64,000 nt of DNA from Brevibacillus laterosporus DSM 25 (lineage in GTDB: Bacteria > Bacillota > Bacilli > Brevibacillales > Brevibacillaceae). The stretch is taken from NCBI RefSeq assembly GCF_002706795.1, contig NZ_CP017705.1, positions 4,315,501 to 4,379,500 on the forward strand, given 5' to 3'. The position numbers and the translations under genes are program-made. Positions 27,608 through 35,665 of the stretch are shown here, piece after piece. Position 1 is the first letter of the stretch. Each line of letters begins with the position of its first letter. Under the pieces are notes generated by a model. That model did not search any database and had not been told where the DNA came from. It saw only the letters and a list, made by a program, of their open reading frames with translations.

Positions 27608-28627
27608 ATGTACCAAGCATTATTGCATCATGGTCCAACTGGTTTAAAAGGGGTAAAAATAGCAGGGCGAGCGAAACGAAATTTGGCTGCTGATGAAGTG
27701 CTAGTTCGGTTGAAAGCATCTGGTTTAAATCGTCGGGATTTACTCAATATGATGTGGCGAAATGAACAAGATGCTCCACTCGTTCTTGGTGCTGATGGTG
27801 CTGGAAAAATTGAAGAAGTAGGCAGTGATGTGGAGGAATGGCATGTAGGTGACGAAGTAATCTTGCATGCAGGTGTGAACTGGTTAACAAAAAGCGACGC
27901 TCCTCCTGCTTCTTTTGAAATTTTAGGTTCTTCCTTCGATGGAACTCATGCTCAGTATATCGTTGTTCCTGCTTCCCTTCTCGTAAAAAAACCTACCTAT
28001 CTAACGTGGGAAGAAGCTGGGGTCCTATCTGTTGCCGCACTGACAGCCTATCGAGCAATACGTACAAAAGGACAGGTCAAAGAGGGAAATACGGTGTTGA
28101 TTCCTGGAATTGGCAGTGGAGTAGCTACTTTTTTACTTCAAATGAGTAAGGCCATGGAATGTCGTGTCATTGTTACTTCCCGAAGCAAAGCTAAACAAGA
28201 AAGGGCTTTGCAGCTAGGTGCTGATGTTGCAATTGATACAACAATGGATTGGAATGAAGCGTTACAGGGTGAGAAGGTCGACATCGTGTTTGATAGTGTG
28301 GGTCCTGCCACTTTTCAGCAATCATTACATCAACTACGCCCCGGGGGGACATGCGTTACATTTGGTGCCACTACCGGTGATATCATAGAGTTTAATCTCA
28401 GAAGCTTTTTTTACAGCCAGTGTAATATTCTAGGAACCACTCTAGGTAGTAAGGAAGAATTTATTGAAATGCTAGGCTTTATGGAACAACATCAAATCCG
28501 CCCGATTATAGATCACGTCTATGATTTAGAACAAGGAGTAGCTGCCCTTCAACGACTTCAGGATTCAGAACAGTTTGGCAAAATCGTATTACGTAGAAGT
28601 AAAACTGAAGCGGATCATAAGGAATGA
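27608..28627 (+). CDS. Zinc-independent MDR-family oxidoreductase (quinone reductase-like)
   Basis: 339 residues. A GroES-like N-terminal domain (LVLGADGAGKIEEVGSDVEE) is followed by an NAD(P)-binding Rossmann domain, GNTVLIPGIGSGVATFLLQM (about 158-177) and IVFDSVGPATFQQSLHQL. The structural zinc cysteines of alcohol dehydrogenases are absent, and the catalytic zinc ligands are not evident, so it belongs with quinone oxidoreductase or enoyl-reductase relatives, similar to Bacillus YogA. The ATG has AAAGGAGGAACG upstream. The substrate is unknown. Confidence 0.8.
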   Translation: MYQALLHHGPTGLKGVKIAGRAKRNLAADEVLVRLKASGLNRRDLLNMMWRNEQDAPLVLGADGAGKIEEVGSDVEEWHVGDEVILHAGVNWLTKSDAPPASFEILGSSFDGTHAQYIVVPASLLVKKPTYLTWEEAGVLSVAALTAYRAIRTKGQVKEGNTVLIPGIGSGVATFLLQMSKAMECRVIVTSRSKAKQERALQLGADVAIDTTMDWNEALQGEKVDIVFDSVGPATFQQSLHQLRPGGTCVTFGATTGDIIEFNLRSFFYSQCNILGTTLGSKEEFIEMLGFMEQHQIRPIIDHVYDLEQGVAALQRLQDSEQFGKIVLRRSKTEADHKE

Positions 28628-28790
28628 GACTTTTGGATAATCGGGAAAAATAAGTAAGGAATCTTTCATGTATGACTTGGAAAAAAATGCAAGTTCCATT
28701 TGCTTGTAGCAGTTTTCTACAAGAATTACTTCTAACTCTCTCCATTCTCGCGTATGCATGTACAAATAGGGCGGAAAGGGAGAGTTACGA

Positions 28791-29270
28791 ATGAGAGTAT
28801 TTGTAATTAGTTTGCGCAAGTTGCTTTATGGCTCTGCTGTAGGGGTTGGCCTAGTACTTGCCATCGTACTGGTAATATGGAAAGATCCATTACATGTTGC
28901 AACCCTGTTCCAATTTGATCGGGAAAGCATGGAGACAACAGCAAAAGTAGCAGACAACCCGTTTGCCTCCGAAAAGCCTCAGGTGGCTATGGATGTACAG
29001 GTGGAGGATAATGAGATATCTGTCAACCTCATCACAACTGGCTTTACCTTTACGGAAGAACAGTCCAACGCAGATCAAAAACTGGAGTCCATGCATGGAA
29101 AGGGACATGCACATCTGTATGTGGATGGAAAAATGATTCAGAAGATTTATAATCCCCAATTTACTATTAAGAATATGCCAAAAGGGGAACACGAATTAAA
29201 GATAGAATTAGCTTACCCAAATCATCTATCTTACAAGGTAGAAACAGTAAAAATACTTCAAATTAAATAG
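28791..29270 (+). CDS. Small membrane-anchored protein of unknown function
   Basis: 159 residues. A short basic N-terminus and one hydrophobic helix (residues 10-29, LLYGSAVGVGLVLAIVLVIW) put the rest outside the membrane. The exported part is beta-rich and ends GHAHLYVDGKMIQKIYNPQF...PKGEHELKIEL, a pattern seen in YtkA/FixH-like and copper-associated domains. The paired His residues in GKGHAHLYV could bind a metal; this is speculation. GGGAGAG precedes the ATG. It stands alone between two terminators or hairpins. Confidence 0.65.
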   Translation: MRVFVISLRKLLYGSAVGVGLVLAIVLVIWKDPLHVATLFQFDRESMETTAKVADNPFASEKPQVAMDVQVEDNEISVNLITTGFTFTEEQSNADQKLESMHGKGHAHLYVDGKMIQKIYNPQFTIKNMPKGEHELKIELAYPNHLSYKVETVKILQIK

Positions 29271-29283
29271 ATTGAGAAAGAAG

Positions 29284-29319
29284 TACCTCGATGGTTGATA
29301 CCTTATCGGGGTCTTTTTG
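29284..29319 (+). terminator. Intrinsic terminator after the membrane-anchored gene
   Basis: ACCTCGAT pairs with ATCGGGGT (one G-T pair), followed by CTTTTTG. Confidence 0.65.
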
Positions 29320-29421
29320 CTATATATAACCACCATTGTATATAAATGTGTATGAATATGTAGCAGGAAAACCGATGTCTTAATGGAATATTCTGATTAA
29401 TACAACTAGGAGGTCGATAAA

Positions 29422-31083
29422 GTGGCTGATCTACGTTCCATTACGATGGGGGATTTATTAGATGAGACAGTAGGCATGTTTCCTGACAAGGAAGCCATTA
29501 TTTATCATGAGCTTGGACTTACCTATACATATCGGGAGTTTCAGCTGGTATGCAATCAAGTAGCCAGGGGATTTATGGCCTTGGGTATAAAGCCGGGTGA
29601 ACATATAGCAATTTGGGCTAATAATGTTCCAGAGTGGGTATTAACTCAGTTTGCCACTGCTAAAATGGGTGGTGTGCTCGTGACCGTAAATACAAGCTAC
29701 CGTACACATGAGCTGGAATATTTGTTGCATCAATCAGATGCTACAACTTTACTATTAATCGATCAGTTTAAGGATGTTTCCTATGTTGACATGTTGCACG
29801 AAATTTGTCCGGAATTACAAGATGCTACACCTGGAGAACTACAAGCGGAGCGTCTTCCTCAATTACGCCGGGTCATTTATCTGGGAGAAAAGCGTCAACC
29901 AGGCATGTATTTATTTACAGACTTCTATGACTTAGCAAAACGGGTGACGGAAGAAGAACAGATAGCACGTCAGAAGACTATTCATCCCGACCATGTAGTT
30001 AATATGCAGTACACCTCAGGTACGACAGGCTTTCCAAAAGGTGTCATGCTTAGCCATAACAATATTATTAACAATGCAATTCAAGTAGCTAGTTGTCAAA
30101 ATTTGCAACAACAAGATCGAGTTTGCATTCCAGTGCCATTTTTCCATTGCTTCGGCTGTGTAATGGGAACATTAGCCTGCGTAGCTACGGGAGCTACAAT
30201 GGTGCCAGTTATTACCTTTCAGCCCAAGGTAGTCTTGGAAGTGGTTTCTAAGGTGAGGTGTACCGCTCTATATGGAGTACCAACTATGTTTATTGCTGAG
30301 CTGAATGACCCCACTTTTTCGCAATATGATGTAAGCTCATTACGCACGGGGATCATGGCCGGCTCTCCATGTCCAGAAGAAGTAATGAAAAATGTAGTAG
30401 ATAACATGGGTATTCGTGATATTACGATTGCATATGGGCAAACTGAATCATCGCCAGTCGTAACTCAGACTAGAGTAGATGATAGCATCGAGCTTCGTGT
30501 TTCAACAGTAGGTCGTAAGCATGATCCAGTAGAAATTAAGCTAATGAAGCCGGGAACAGGAGAAGAAGTGGCTAGAGGCGAACAGGGTGAATTATGTACG
30601 CGAGGCTATCAAGTTATGAAAGGGTATTATAAGATGCCCGAACAGACAGCTCAGGCGATAGATTCTGAAGGCTGGCTCCATACAGGAGACTTAGCCACCG
30701 TTGATGAATTCGGATACTATCGGATCACTGGGCGTTTGAAGGATATGATCATTCGCGGAGGAGAGAATATTTATCCTCGTGAGATTGAAGAGTTTTTGTA
30801 TACTCATCCTAAAGTGCTGGATGTACAAGTTATTGGTGTTCCCGATCCCCGCTATGGCGAACAAGTATTGGCATGCGTTAAAGTAAAGGAGGGAGAACAC
30901 TTAACATCAAATGAGCTAAAAGACTTCTGCCAGGGGAAAATTGCTCGCTTTAAGGTTCCGTATTATGTACAAATTGTCAATGAGTATCCAATGACAGCCT
31001 CAGGTAAAATTCAAAAATATAAGCTGAGAGAGCAAGCCATTGAGATTTTTGGCTTGAATCAATCTGCCGCAACTAATGAGTAA
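29422..31083 (+). CDS. Acyl-CoA synthetase (AMP-binding, fatty acid type)
   Basis: 553 residues from GTG 29422, preceded by AGGAGGTCG. It activates a carboxylic acid to acyl-AMP and then acyl-CoA. The AMP signature YTSGTTGFPKGVMLSHNN lies near residues 197-214, followed by the A5 motif IAYGQTESSPVVTQT, A7 in WLHTGDLATVDEFGYY and A8 in GRLKDMIIRGGENIYPREIE. The catalytic A10 lysine is in MTASGKIQKYKLREQ. The overall pattern matches medium/long-chain enzymes such as Bacillus YngI. It is monocistronic. Confidence 0.9.
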   Translation: MADLRSITMGDLLDETVGMFPDKEAIIYHELGLTYTYREFQLVCNQVARGFMALGIKPGEHIAIWANNVPEWVLTQFATAKMGGVLVTVNTSYRTHELEYLLHQSDATTLLLIDQFKDVSYVDMLHEICPELQDATPGELQAERLPQLRRVIYLGEKRQPGMYLFTDFYDLAKRVTEEEQIARQKTIHPDHVVNMQYTSGTTGFPKGVMLSHNNIINNAIQVASCQNLQQQDRVCIPVPFFHCFGCVMGTLACVATGATMVPVITFQPKVVLEVVSKVRCTALYGVPTMFIAELNDPTFSQYDVSSLRTGIMAGSPCPEEVMKNVVDNMGIRDITIAYGQTESSPVVTQTRVDDSIELRVSTVGRKHDPVEIKLMKPGTGEEVARGEQGELCTRGYQVMKGYYKMPEQTAQAIDSEGWLHTGDLATVDEFGYYRITGRLKDMIIRGGENIYPREIEEFLYTHPKVLDVQVIGVPDPRYGEQVLACVKVKEGEHLTSNELKDFCQGKIARFKVPYYVQIVNEYPMTASGKIQKYKLREQAIEIFGLNQSAATNE

Positions 31084-31130
31084 CTCGAAGGGAATCAATG
31101 CACTTGCATTACAAGTAATGTCGTTTAGCA

Positions 31131-31163
31131 AAAAAAGCTGCCCCGGTTCTAGGGCAGCTTTAC
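31131..31163 (+). terminator. Intrinsic terminator after the acyl-CoA synthetase gene
   Basis: AAAGCTGCCC pairs with GGGCAGCTTT; an A run precedes it and TTTACATT follows. The A/T flanks make it plausible in both directions. Confidence 0.8.
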
Positions 31164-31181
31164 ATTAGTTGTTTAATTTGC

Positions 31182-31275
31182 TTACTCAACAAATATTTGT
31201 TTCAAATGATAGTTCATATGATCAATATAGTCAGTAACTAACCATTTCAATGTTACCGTACTTTGACCTTCTAGT
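31182..31275 (-). pseudogene. Relic of a DinB-like protein, C-terminal end
   Basis: On the minus strand one frame reads TVTLKWLVTDYIDHMNYHLK followed by QIF and a stop at 31184-31182. This matches the C-terminal helix of DinB/DUF1572-type four-helix proteins, which end in a similar WLxxDYxxHMxxHLxQI segment. Nothing of the rest of the gene survives in any frame. It is about 30 codons long and has no start. Confidence 0.5.
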
Positions 31276-31361
31276 CATAGGGGACTAGCAATCACCCATT
31301 TGCCAAACTTTTATGATATTTTCATTATATCATAATTTGGTAATATATGCTGCCTGCTTAC

Positions 31362-31515
31362 CTATCTCTCGTAACATTCGTAAGTCATTTTTAGAAATTC
31401 GAAACTACCTCCATTTGTATCCTGTATAAAAGTATGAACCTCTTTAAATCCGATTTTTCTATTTACCTTTTTCGCTCTTTGGTTGAAGGTTGCTACTGAT
31501 AACGTAAGCAGGTTT
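31362..31515 (-). pseudogene. Relic of a GNAT acetyltransferase, C-terminal end
   Basis: On the minus strand one frame reads LTLSVATFNQRAKKVNRKIG, then FKEVHTFIQDTNGGSFEFLK and a stop at 31364-31362. VATFNQRAxKVYxKxGF is the classic C-terminal acetyl-CoA-binding helix and beta-7 strand of GNAT enzymes. The N-terminal two thirds are missing, so this is a decayed gene. Confidence 0.55.
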
Positions 31516-31695
31516 AGAGTTTGCAAAATCAAAATACACACCCCAAAACATATACAGTACTACCCATTGGAGAAAGCGTTAACATCCCACAACATTTCCT
31601 TACGGTGGACATTCCTCTGACATACTCCCAAAGTAGATTAATGCATGTTAGAAGTTATTCTAGCAAAATAAACTTATGAAGGAGCCTTGATTCGA

Positions 31696-31972
31696 GTGAA
31701 TAAAAAAGCAGTAAAAGGAATTATTGGGGCATTGGTACTAGCAATCTTAATACCAACCGTGGTTTTTGTACTAACTCAGGAAGATGCCTTTGAGAAGCTT
31801 GGTATTAACGGCATTGAACAACAGGAAATGAAGGAAACACAAGGATGAAGCAACGAAGAAAGAGCTAGATGAGTTAAGTGAACAAATGAAGAATGGTACA
31901 TTAACTCAGGAAGAAGTTAATGAAAAGTTTGGTGTGAATGGCTTTGACTTGGATCAAGGAGCGAAAAAATAG
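31696..31972 (+). pseudogene. Broken copy of the secreted protein gene at 34699
   Basis: GTG 31696 with GAAGGAG upstream opens a frame whose first 25 codons encode a signal peptide like that of the gene at 34699. It then joins directly to the TQEDAFEKLGING repeat and stops at 31848. A +1 shift resumes DEATKKELDELSEQMKNGTL, nearly identical to DEATKKKLDEIREQVKNGTL in the intact paralogue, and ends at 31972. The upstream 90 bp are also shared with the intact copy. It is a duplicate damaged by deletion and a frameshift. Confidence 0.75.
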
Positions 31973-32380
31973 CATTGGGTAACAAGTGTCCTTTCATGCC
32001 TACATAGGAAAGTAATTTTATTGCACCTTATGAAGAAGGATACAGAAAAGGTGGATATTGCTTTGCTCGCTTGGTTTTTGAACAAACAAACAGTATCTAA
32101 CTAATTACTGATTTACAACCTTTGTAAAATAATGTATAGTTACTTCAATATTACTACGGAAAGAGGTTTTGATGTTATATGATGAAACTTATTAATTGCT
32201 AATTTAAATTCAAACAGAATTTAATATTGTAAAAAGTGAATTAAGGATCCTATCTTAATTTTATTTCGTATGCTTTTTACAAATAGCGATTAGAAGACAT
32301 TATATCTCATCAAAACAAATTATAAGTTAGTTTCTATTTCCCCCTGTGGGAATAGGTTTATTCATAAATGACTTACATTT

Positions 32381-32420
32381 GACTATGAGAAGTTTATTCT
32401 TCTTATAGTCTTTTTTGTGT
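32381..32420 (+). terminator. Intrinsic terminator in the leader of the GNAT gene
   Basis: GACTATGAGAAG pairs with CTTCTTATAGTC across a short loop, followed by TTTTTTG. It lies 85 bp before the GNAT start with no gene directly upstream, so it may attenuate rather than close a gene. Confidence 0.75.
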
Positions 32421-32441
32421 CTACTTTGAGAGGTGAGTCAA

Positions 32442-32459
32442 ATGGTAATAAAGCTTTAG
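32442..32459 (+). other. Possible five-residue leader peptide (MVIKL)
   Basis: GAGAGGTGAG lies six bases before ATG 32442, and the frame ends with TAG after five codons, inside AAAGCTTTAGCTTTA, which can form a short hairpin. Such leaders control some inducible resistance genes. A chance mini-ORF is the alternative. Confidence 0.25.
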
Positions 32460-32502
32460 CTTTAAATTATATATCAAAAACATAAGGAAGAGAGGTTTTA
32501 TT

Positions 32503-33393
32503 ATGAATGAGTATCAATTAGTTAGTGACTATAAGCATATCGAAAAATATAAAGAGAGCTTCAATGAATTAGCTAAAACTATCTTTGAGATTGATTTTAA
32601 GAAATGGTACAAAAAAGGGTGTTGGAATGATAACTATATTTGTTATTCATTCATTGATGGAGATAAAGTGATTGCAAATACCTCCATAAACAAAATGACA
32701 GTTGTTTCTAACGGGAAAGAATATAAAGCGATCCAAGTTGGTACTGTTATGACGCATCCTGATTATCGTAACCAAGGTTTGTCTGGGAAACTAATGCACT
32801 ACATTATTGATAAATATGAAAAAGAATACGACTTCATCTACTTGTTCGCAAATGAAACAGTTTTAGAGTTTTATCCCAAGTTTGGATTTGAAAAATTACA
32901 AGAAAGTCGGTTTTATTTGAAAGTAACCGATCTAAAAAAGCTACCAATACATTCAGGTACTGTGCGTGCTTTAGATACTGAGAATCCGACTGATTTCGAA
33001 ATGATAGAAAAATTTGCTCGTGAAAGGCTTCCTGTATCATCAATATTAGGAGTGAAAAATAATGAGCACCTATTAATGTTTTACTCTATCGTAGCCTTTA
33101 ATGATGCGATTTATTATATCGAAGAGGAGGATGTGATTGTTATATGTAAACAAGAAAATGCTCAGCTTCATATTTTTGATATAATTAGCAATAAAAGAGT
33201 TGAAATAGATTCGATTCTAGATCGTATGATTTCTGCTGAAACAAAGACAATTAGATTTTATTTTACCCCCGATTTCAAAAGAAATAATATTCATACTGAG
33301 TTAATAACAGAGAGCGACGATACGCTGTTCGTTCGACCGTTACTAAAAGATCTACCTAAACATTTTTTATTTCCATTAACATCACATTCATAA
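32503..33393 (+). CDS. GNAT-family N-acetyltransferase
   Basis: 296 residues. The N-terminal 150 residues form a GNAT domain: VGTVMTHPDYRNQGLSGKLM (about 83-102) is the acetyl-CoA-binding motif A (normally Q/RxxGxG/A), followed by FYPKFGFEKL, the beta-6/7 hallmark. The C-terminal 140 residues form a second, less conserved lobe, as in Eis-like or two-domain GNATs of unknown substrate. AGGAAGAGAGG precedes the ATG. It is flanked on both sides by gene relics. Confidence 0.85.
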   Translation: MNEYQLVSDYKHIEKYKESFNELAKTIFEIDFKKWYKKGCWNDNYICYSFIDGDKVIANTSINKMTVVSNGKEYKAIQVGTVMTHPDYRNQGLSGKLMHYIIDKYEKEYDFIYLFANETVLEFYPKFGFEKLQESRFYLKVTDLKKLPIHSGTVRALDTENPTDFEMIEKFARERLPVSSILGVKNNEHLLMFYSIVAFNDAIYYIEEEDVIVICKQENAQLHIFDIISNKRVEIDSILDRMISAETKTIRFYFTPDFKRNNIHTELITESDDTLFVRPLLKDLPKHFLFPLTSHS

Positions 33394-33548
33394 AATATTA
33401 AAAGGAAACATTGATGAAATTTCACTAAATAGTAGGTGAAAACGGGGTAATCGCTCTGGAATATATGTAGCGTTGTAAATTGGCATTTTCATGAGGTTAC
33501 CCCTAAAATTACCTAACAGGAGTCCTACAATAGCAAGGGGAGGATTTT

Positions 33549-34073
33549 ATGAAAAAAAGAATTTTATTAAGCTTATTGGCTTTAACTATAAGTGTAACAC
33601 CAACAGCATTTGCCTCGGAGGCAAGTAACCCAACACAATCTAGTAAAACAAAAACAGAAGAAACGAAATTTTCGTTGCAATTCCCTCTGGCAACCGATCA
33701 ATATCGAGTTTCTGCCGAATTTAGTGAGAAAATCGATCCTGAAACCAAGGCAATAACTGTCCATAATGGTATTGATTATGCTACTCCAAAAGGAACTTCT
33801 ATTGTTGCCGCAAATGATGGTATTGTTATTGTGGCAAGTAATTTAAAAGGGTTTGGACAAACGATATTATCAAACATAATTCAGAGCTCACCACCCTTTA
33901 TGGGCACATTAATCCAGGAACTTTTCTTGTCAAAGTAGGAGATACTGTAAAAAAGGTCAAAAAATTGCTGAAGTGGGATCGTCTGAACAGCCGAAAATCA
34001 ATTGCATTTTACTGTGTTTAAACAAGATGAAGCTATAAACCCAAATCTTTATATCAAGCAGTCAAGTAAGTAA
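33549..34073 (+). pseudogene. Frameshifted M23-family metallopeptidase
   Basis: A signal peptide (ends PTAFA) and the start of an M23/LytM domain are intact: HNGIDYATPKGTSIVAANDG carries the HxxxD zinc pair. Near 33870 the frame slips and the first frame ends at 33938. The lost half is readable in other frames as HNSELTTLYGHINPGTFLVK (with the catalytic LYGHI text), VGDTVKKG, then a second slip and HFTVF-like text up to a stop at 34073. At least two or three small indels separate it from a functional peptidoglycan hydrolase. Confidence 0.75.
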
Positions 34074-34080
34074 AAACAGT

Positions 34081-34122
34081 CAGTCACCTATTGTTTAGAT
34101 TAGGTGGCTGTTTGCTTTTCAT
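34081..34122 (+). terminator. Intrinsic terminator after the M23 relic
   Basis: CAGTCACCTA pairs with TAGGTGGCTG across a loop, followed by TTTGCTTTT. Confidence 0.6.
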
Positions 34123-34385
34123 CAAAACCGTATGATTGACCATGTTTATCAATCACATAATCTTTACCCATCGCGAATTCTCCCCCCATTGAGGACACGT
34201 CTCTTTTTCAATGCAAAAACTGCAAGATCTTTCCCTAAACCGAAATGCTTGTCGTAATCCTAAACGTAGCCCCATCTTTTATATTCTTTGCAATGCTTCG
34301 AATGTTGGCGGTCAAAATCAGCTTGTTCTTCAAGCTCTACAACCTCAAGAAAACAAAGTATTTTCTAAGTGGTAGTTCATTTATT
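34105..34385 (-). pseudogene. Degenerate reading frame of unknown function
   Basis: On the minus strand a coding-like frame reads VVELEEQADFDRQHSKHCKE then YKRWGYV, a TAG, DYDKHFGLGKDLAVFALKKR, and after a one-base slip GEFAMGKDYVIDKHGQSYGF. Codon choice looks protein-like, but there is one internal stop and one frameshift, and I recognise no family. It is the only content of this stretch between the M23 relic and the next gene. Confidence 0.3.
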
Positions 34386-34698
34386 TAAAGAACTATATGC
34401 TAGACATAGAGAAGTAAAAGAAGAAACTGGAGATGATGTCAAATTGACGAGGACAACGGGCATATAGATTGGTAATTGCAGAGAGTTCCATTAAAAAGTC
34501 ATTTAAAATGCCATATCTGTATTTCAATATGCCATTCAATTATTTTTCATAAGGAATGTTAAGCACTCAGTGATTGGATTTCCTTATCTTTCCTACAACT
34601 TTTCTTTGAGGTGGACATTCCTCTGACATACGTCCCTAGTAGATTAGTACTTGTAAGAAGCATTCTTGCAGAACAAGCTACGAAGGAGATTGATTCGA

Positions 34699-35229
34699 AT
34701 GAATAAAAAAGTATCAAAATGGATGATTGGAGCTTTAGCACTAGCAGTCTTTTCACCAACAGCAGCCTTTGCGGCAACGAATACAAACGTAGAAGCAACA
34801 AATGTAGAGCAAGCCATTCATCAAAAACTCGTATACGATTCACCTGAGGATAGACAAACCAATCAGCAAGAATTAATGCAAATTATCAACAAATACAATC
34901 CTGATTTAGCTGATGATTTCCAGCAGCTTTTTGAGCAGCAGGAAAAAATGAAAGTAAAAGTGGATGAAGCAACGAAGAAAAAGCTAGATGAAATTCGTGA
35001 ACAAGTGAAGAATGGTACGTTAACTCAAGAACAAGCCAATGAGAAGCTTGGTGTGAAAGGCTTTGACAAGTTTACGTTCAAAGGTAAGGAATTTGAAGAT
35101 AAAGAAAATATCATGGAACAGATTAAAATAGCCGCTGATGCGGATGATGCTGATACAGTGAACAAACTGCTACAGGAGTTGTTAGAGAAAATGAAAAGTA
35201 AAAAAACCTTTGAAGCAAAGGCTGATTGA
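34699..35229 (+). CDS. Small secreted helical protein
   Basis: 176 residues from ATG 34699, with GAAGGAGAT upstream. A Sec signal peptide ends SPTAAFA-AT. The mature part is highly charged and helical, with DEATKKKLDEIREQVKNGTL followed by a TQEQANEKLGVKGFDKF repeat-like unit. It is rich in Lys, Glu and Asp and has no Cys. A broken duplicate lies 3 kb upstream (31696-31972), sharing promoter-proximal DNA as well as coding sequence. The function is unknown; it lies directly upstream of a two-component system that might sense or regulate it. Confidence 0.75.
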   Translation: MNKKVSKWMIGALALAVFSPTAAFAATNTNVEATNVEQAIHQKLVYDSPEDRQTNQQELMQIINKYNPDLADDFQQLFEQQEKMKVKVDEATKKKLDEIREQVKNGTLTQEQANEKLGVKGFDKFTFKGKEFEDKENIMEQIKIAADADDADTVNKLLQELLEKMKSKKTFEAKAD

Positions 35230-35341
35230 TTGAAACGTGTAAGTAGTTGAAAAGTGATGGCAACTGCCAAAATGCACTTTCATGTTCCCTTCGATTTGGT
35301 TTTTGATAGATCCCTAACGTTATATAGTTGGAAGTGAACAT

Positions 35342-35665
35342 ATGATGCAAACAATCTTCAAATGTATGTCACCTTTTCTGATCTTGTTGGACGATATGCT
35401 ATCAGGGAAGAGTGAGTGGAAGGTACTGAAGTATATATGTACCATAAGTAGTCGTTGCGTCATCATATTAACAGTGTGTAGACGACTGAACCAGAAAATA
35501 ACTGGATTCCATCAGGGGACTGATGATTATTATGAGGGTAGTGATCGTGCTGTTGATCAAGAGATGAAACGGATCAGAAGAACCTGGCAAAATTGGCCAA
35601 TCGGTGCAAGCGAGATTCGGACACTACGGGAATTGGGGTATCGATTCTGTGTCAATGAAAAATAA
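35342..35665 (+). pseudogene. Gutted OmpR-type response regulator
   Basis: The frame carries the middle of a receiver domain, LILLDDMLSGKSEWKVLKYI (phospho-Asp region), then ITGFHQGTDDYYEGSDRA where an intact protein would have ADDYxxKPF. It then jumps to DQEMKRIR and IGASEIRTLRELGYRF, the last strand of the winged-helix DNA-binding domain. The first 45 residues, the conserved Lys and most of the DNA-binding domain are missing. The remnant still ends by overlapping the kinase start, as in an intact operon. Confidence 0.75.

Larger units (their letters stand above)
31973..32502. other. Spacer and hairpin-rich leader before the GNAT gene
   Basis: No gene was recognised in the first 400 bp. The last 170 bp contain a hairpin CTATTTCCCC/GGGAATAGG (32333-32356), a terminator at 32381-32416, and a five-codon frame with its own ribosome binding site at 32442. 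The order resembles an attenuator leader. Confidence 0.4.

Noticed and set aside
34161-34378. 54-codon plus-strand frame starting near 34213
   Set aside because: It has no ribosome binding site, and the opposite strand looks more protein-like though broken, so no forward gene is called.
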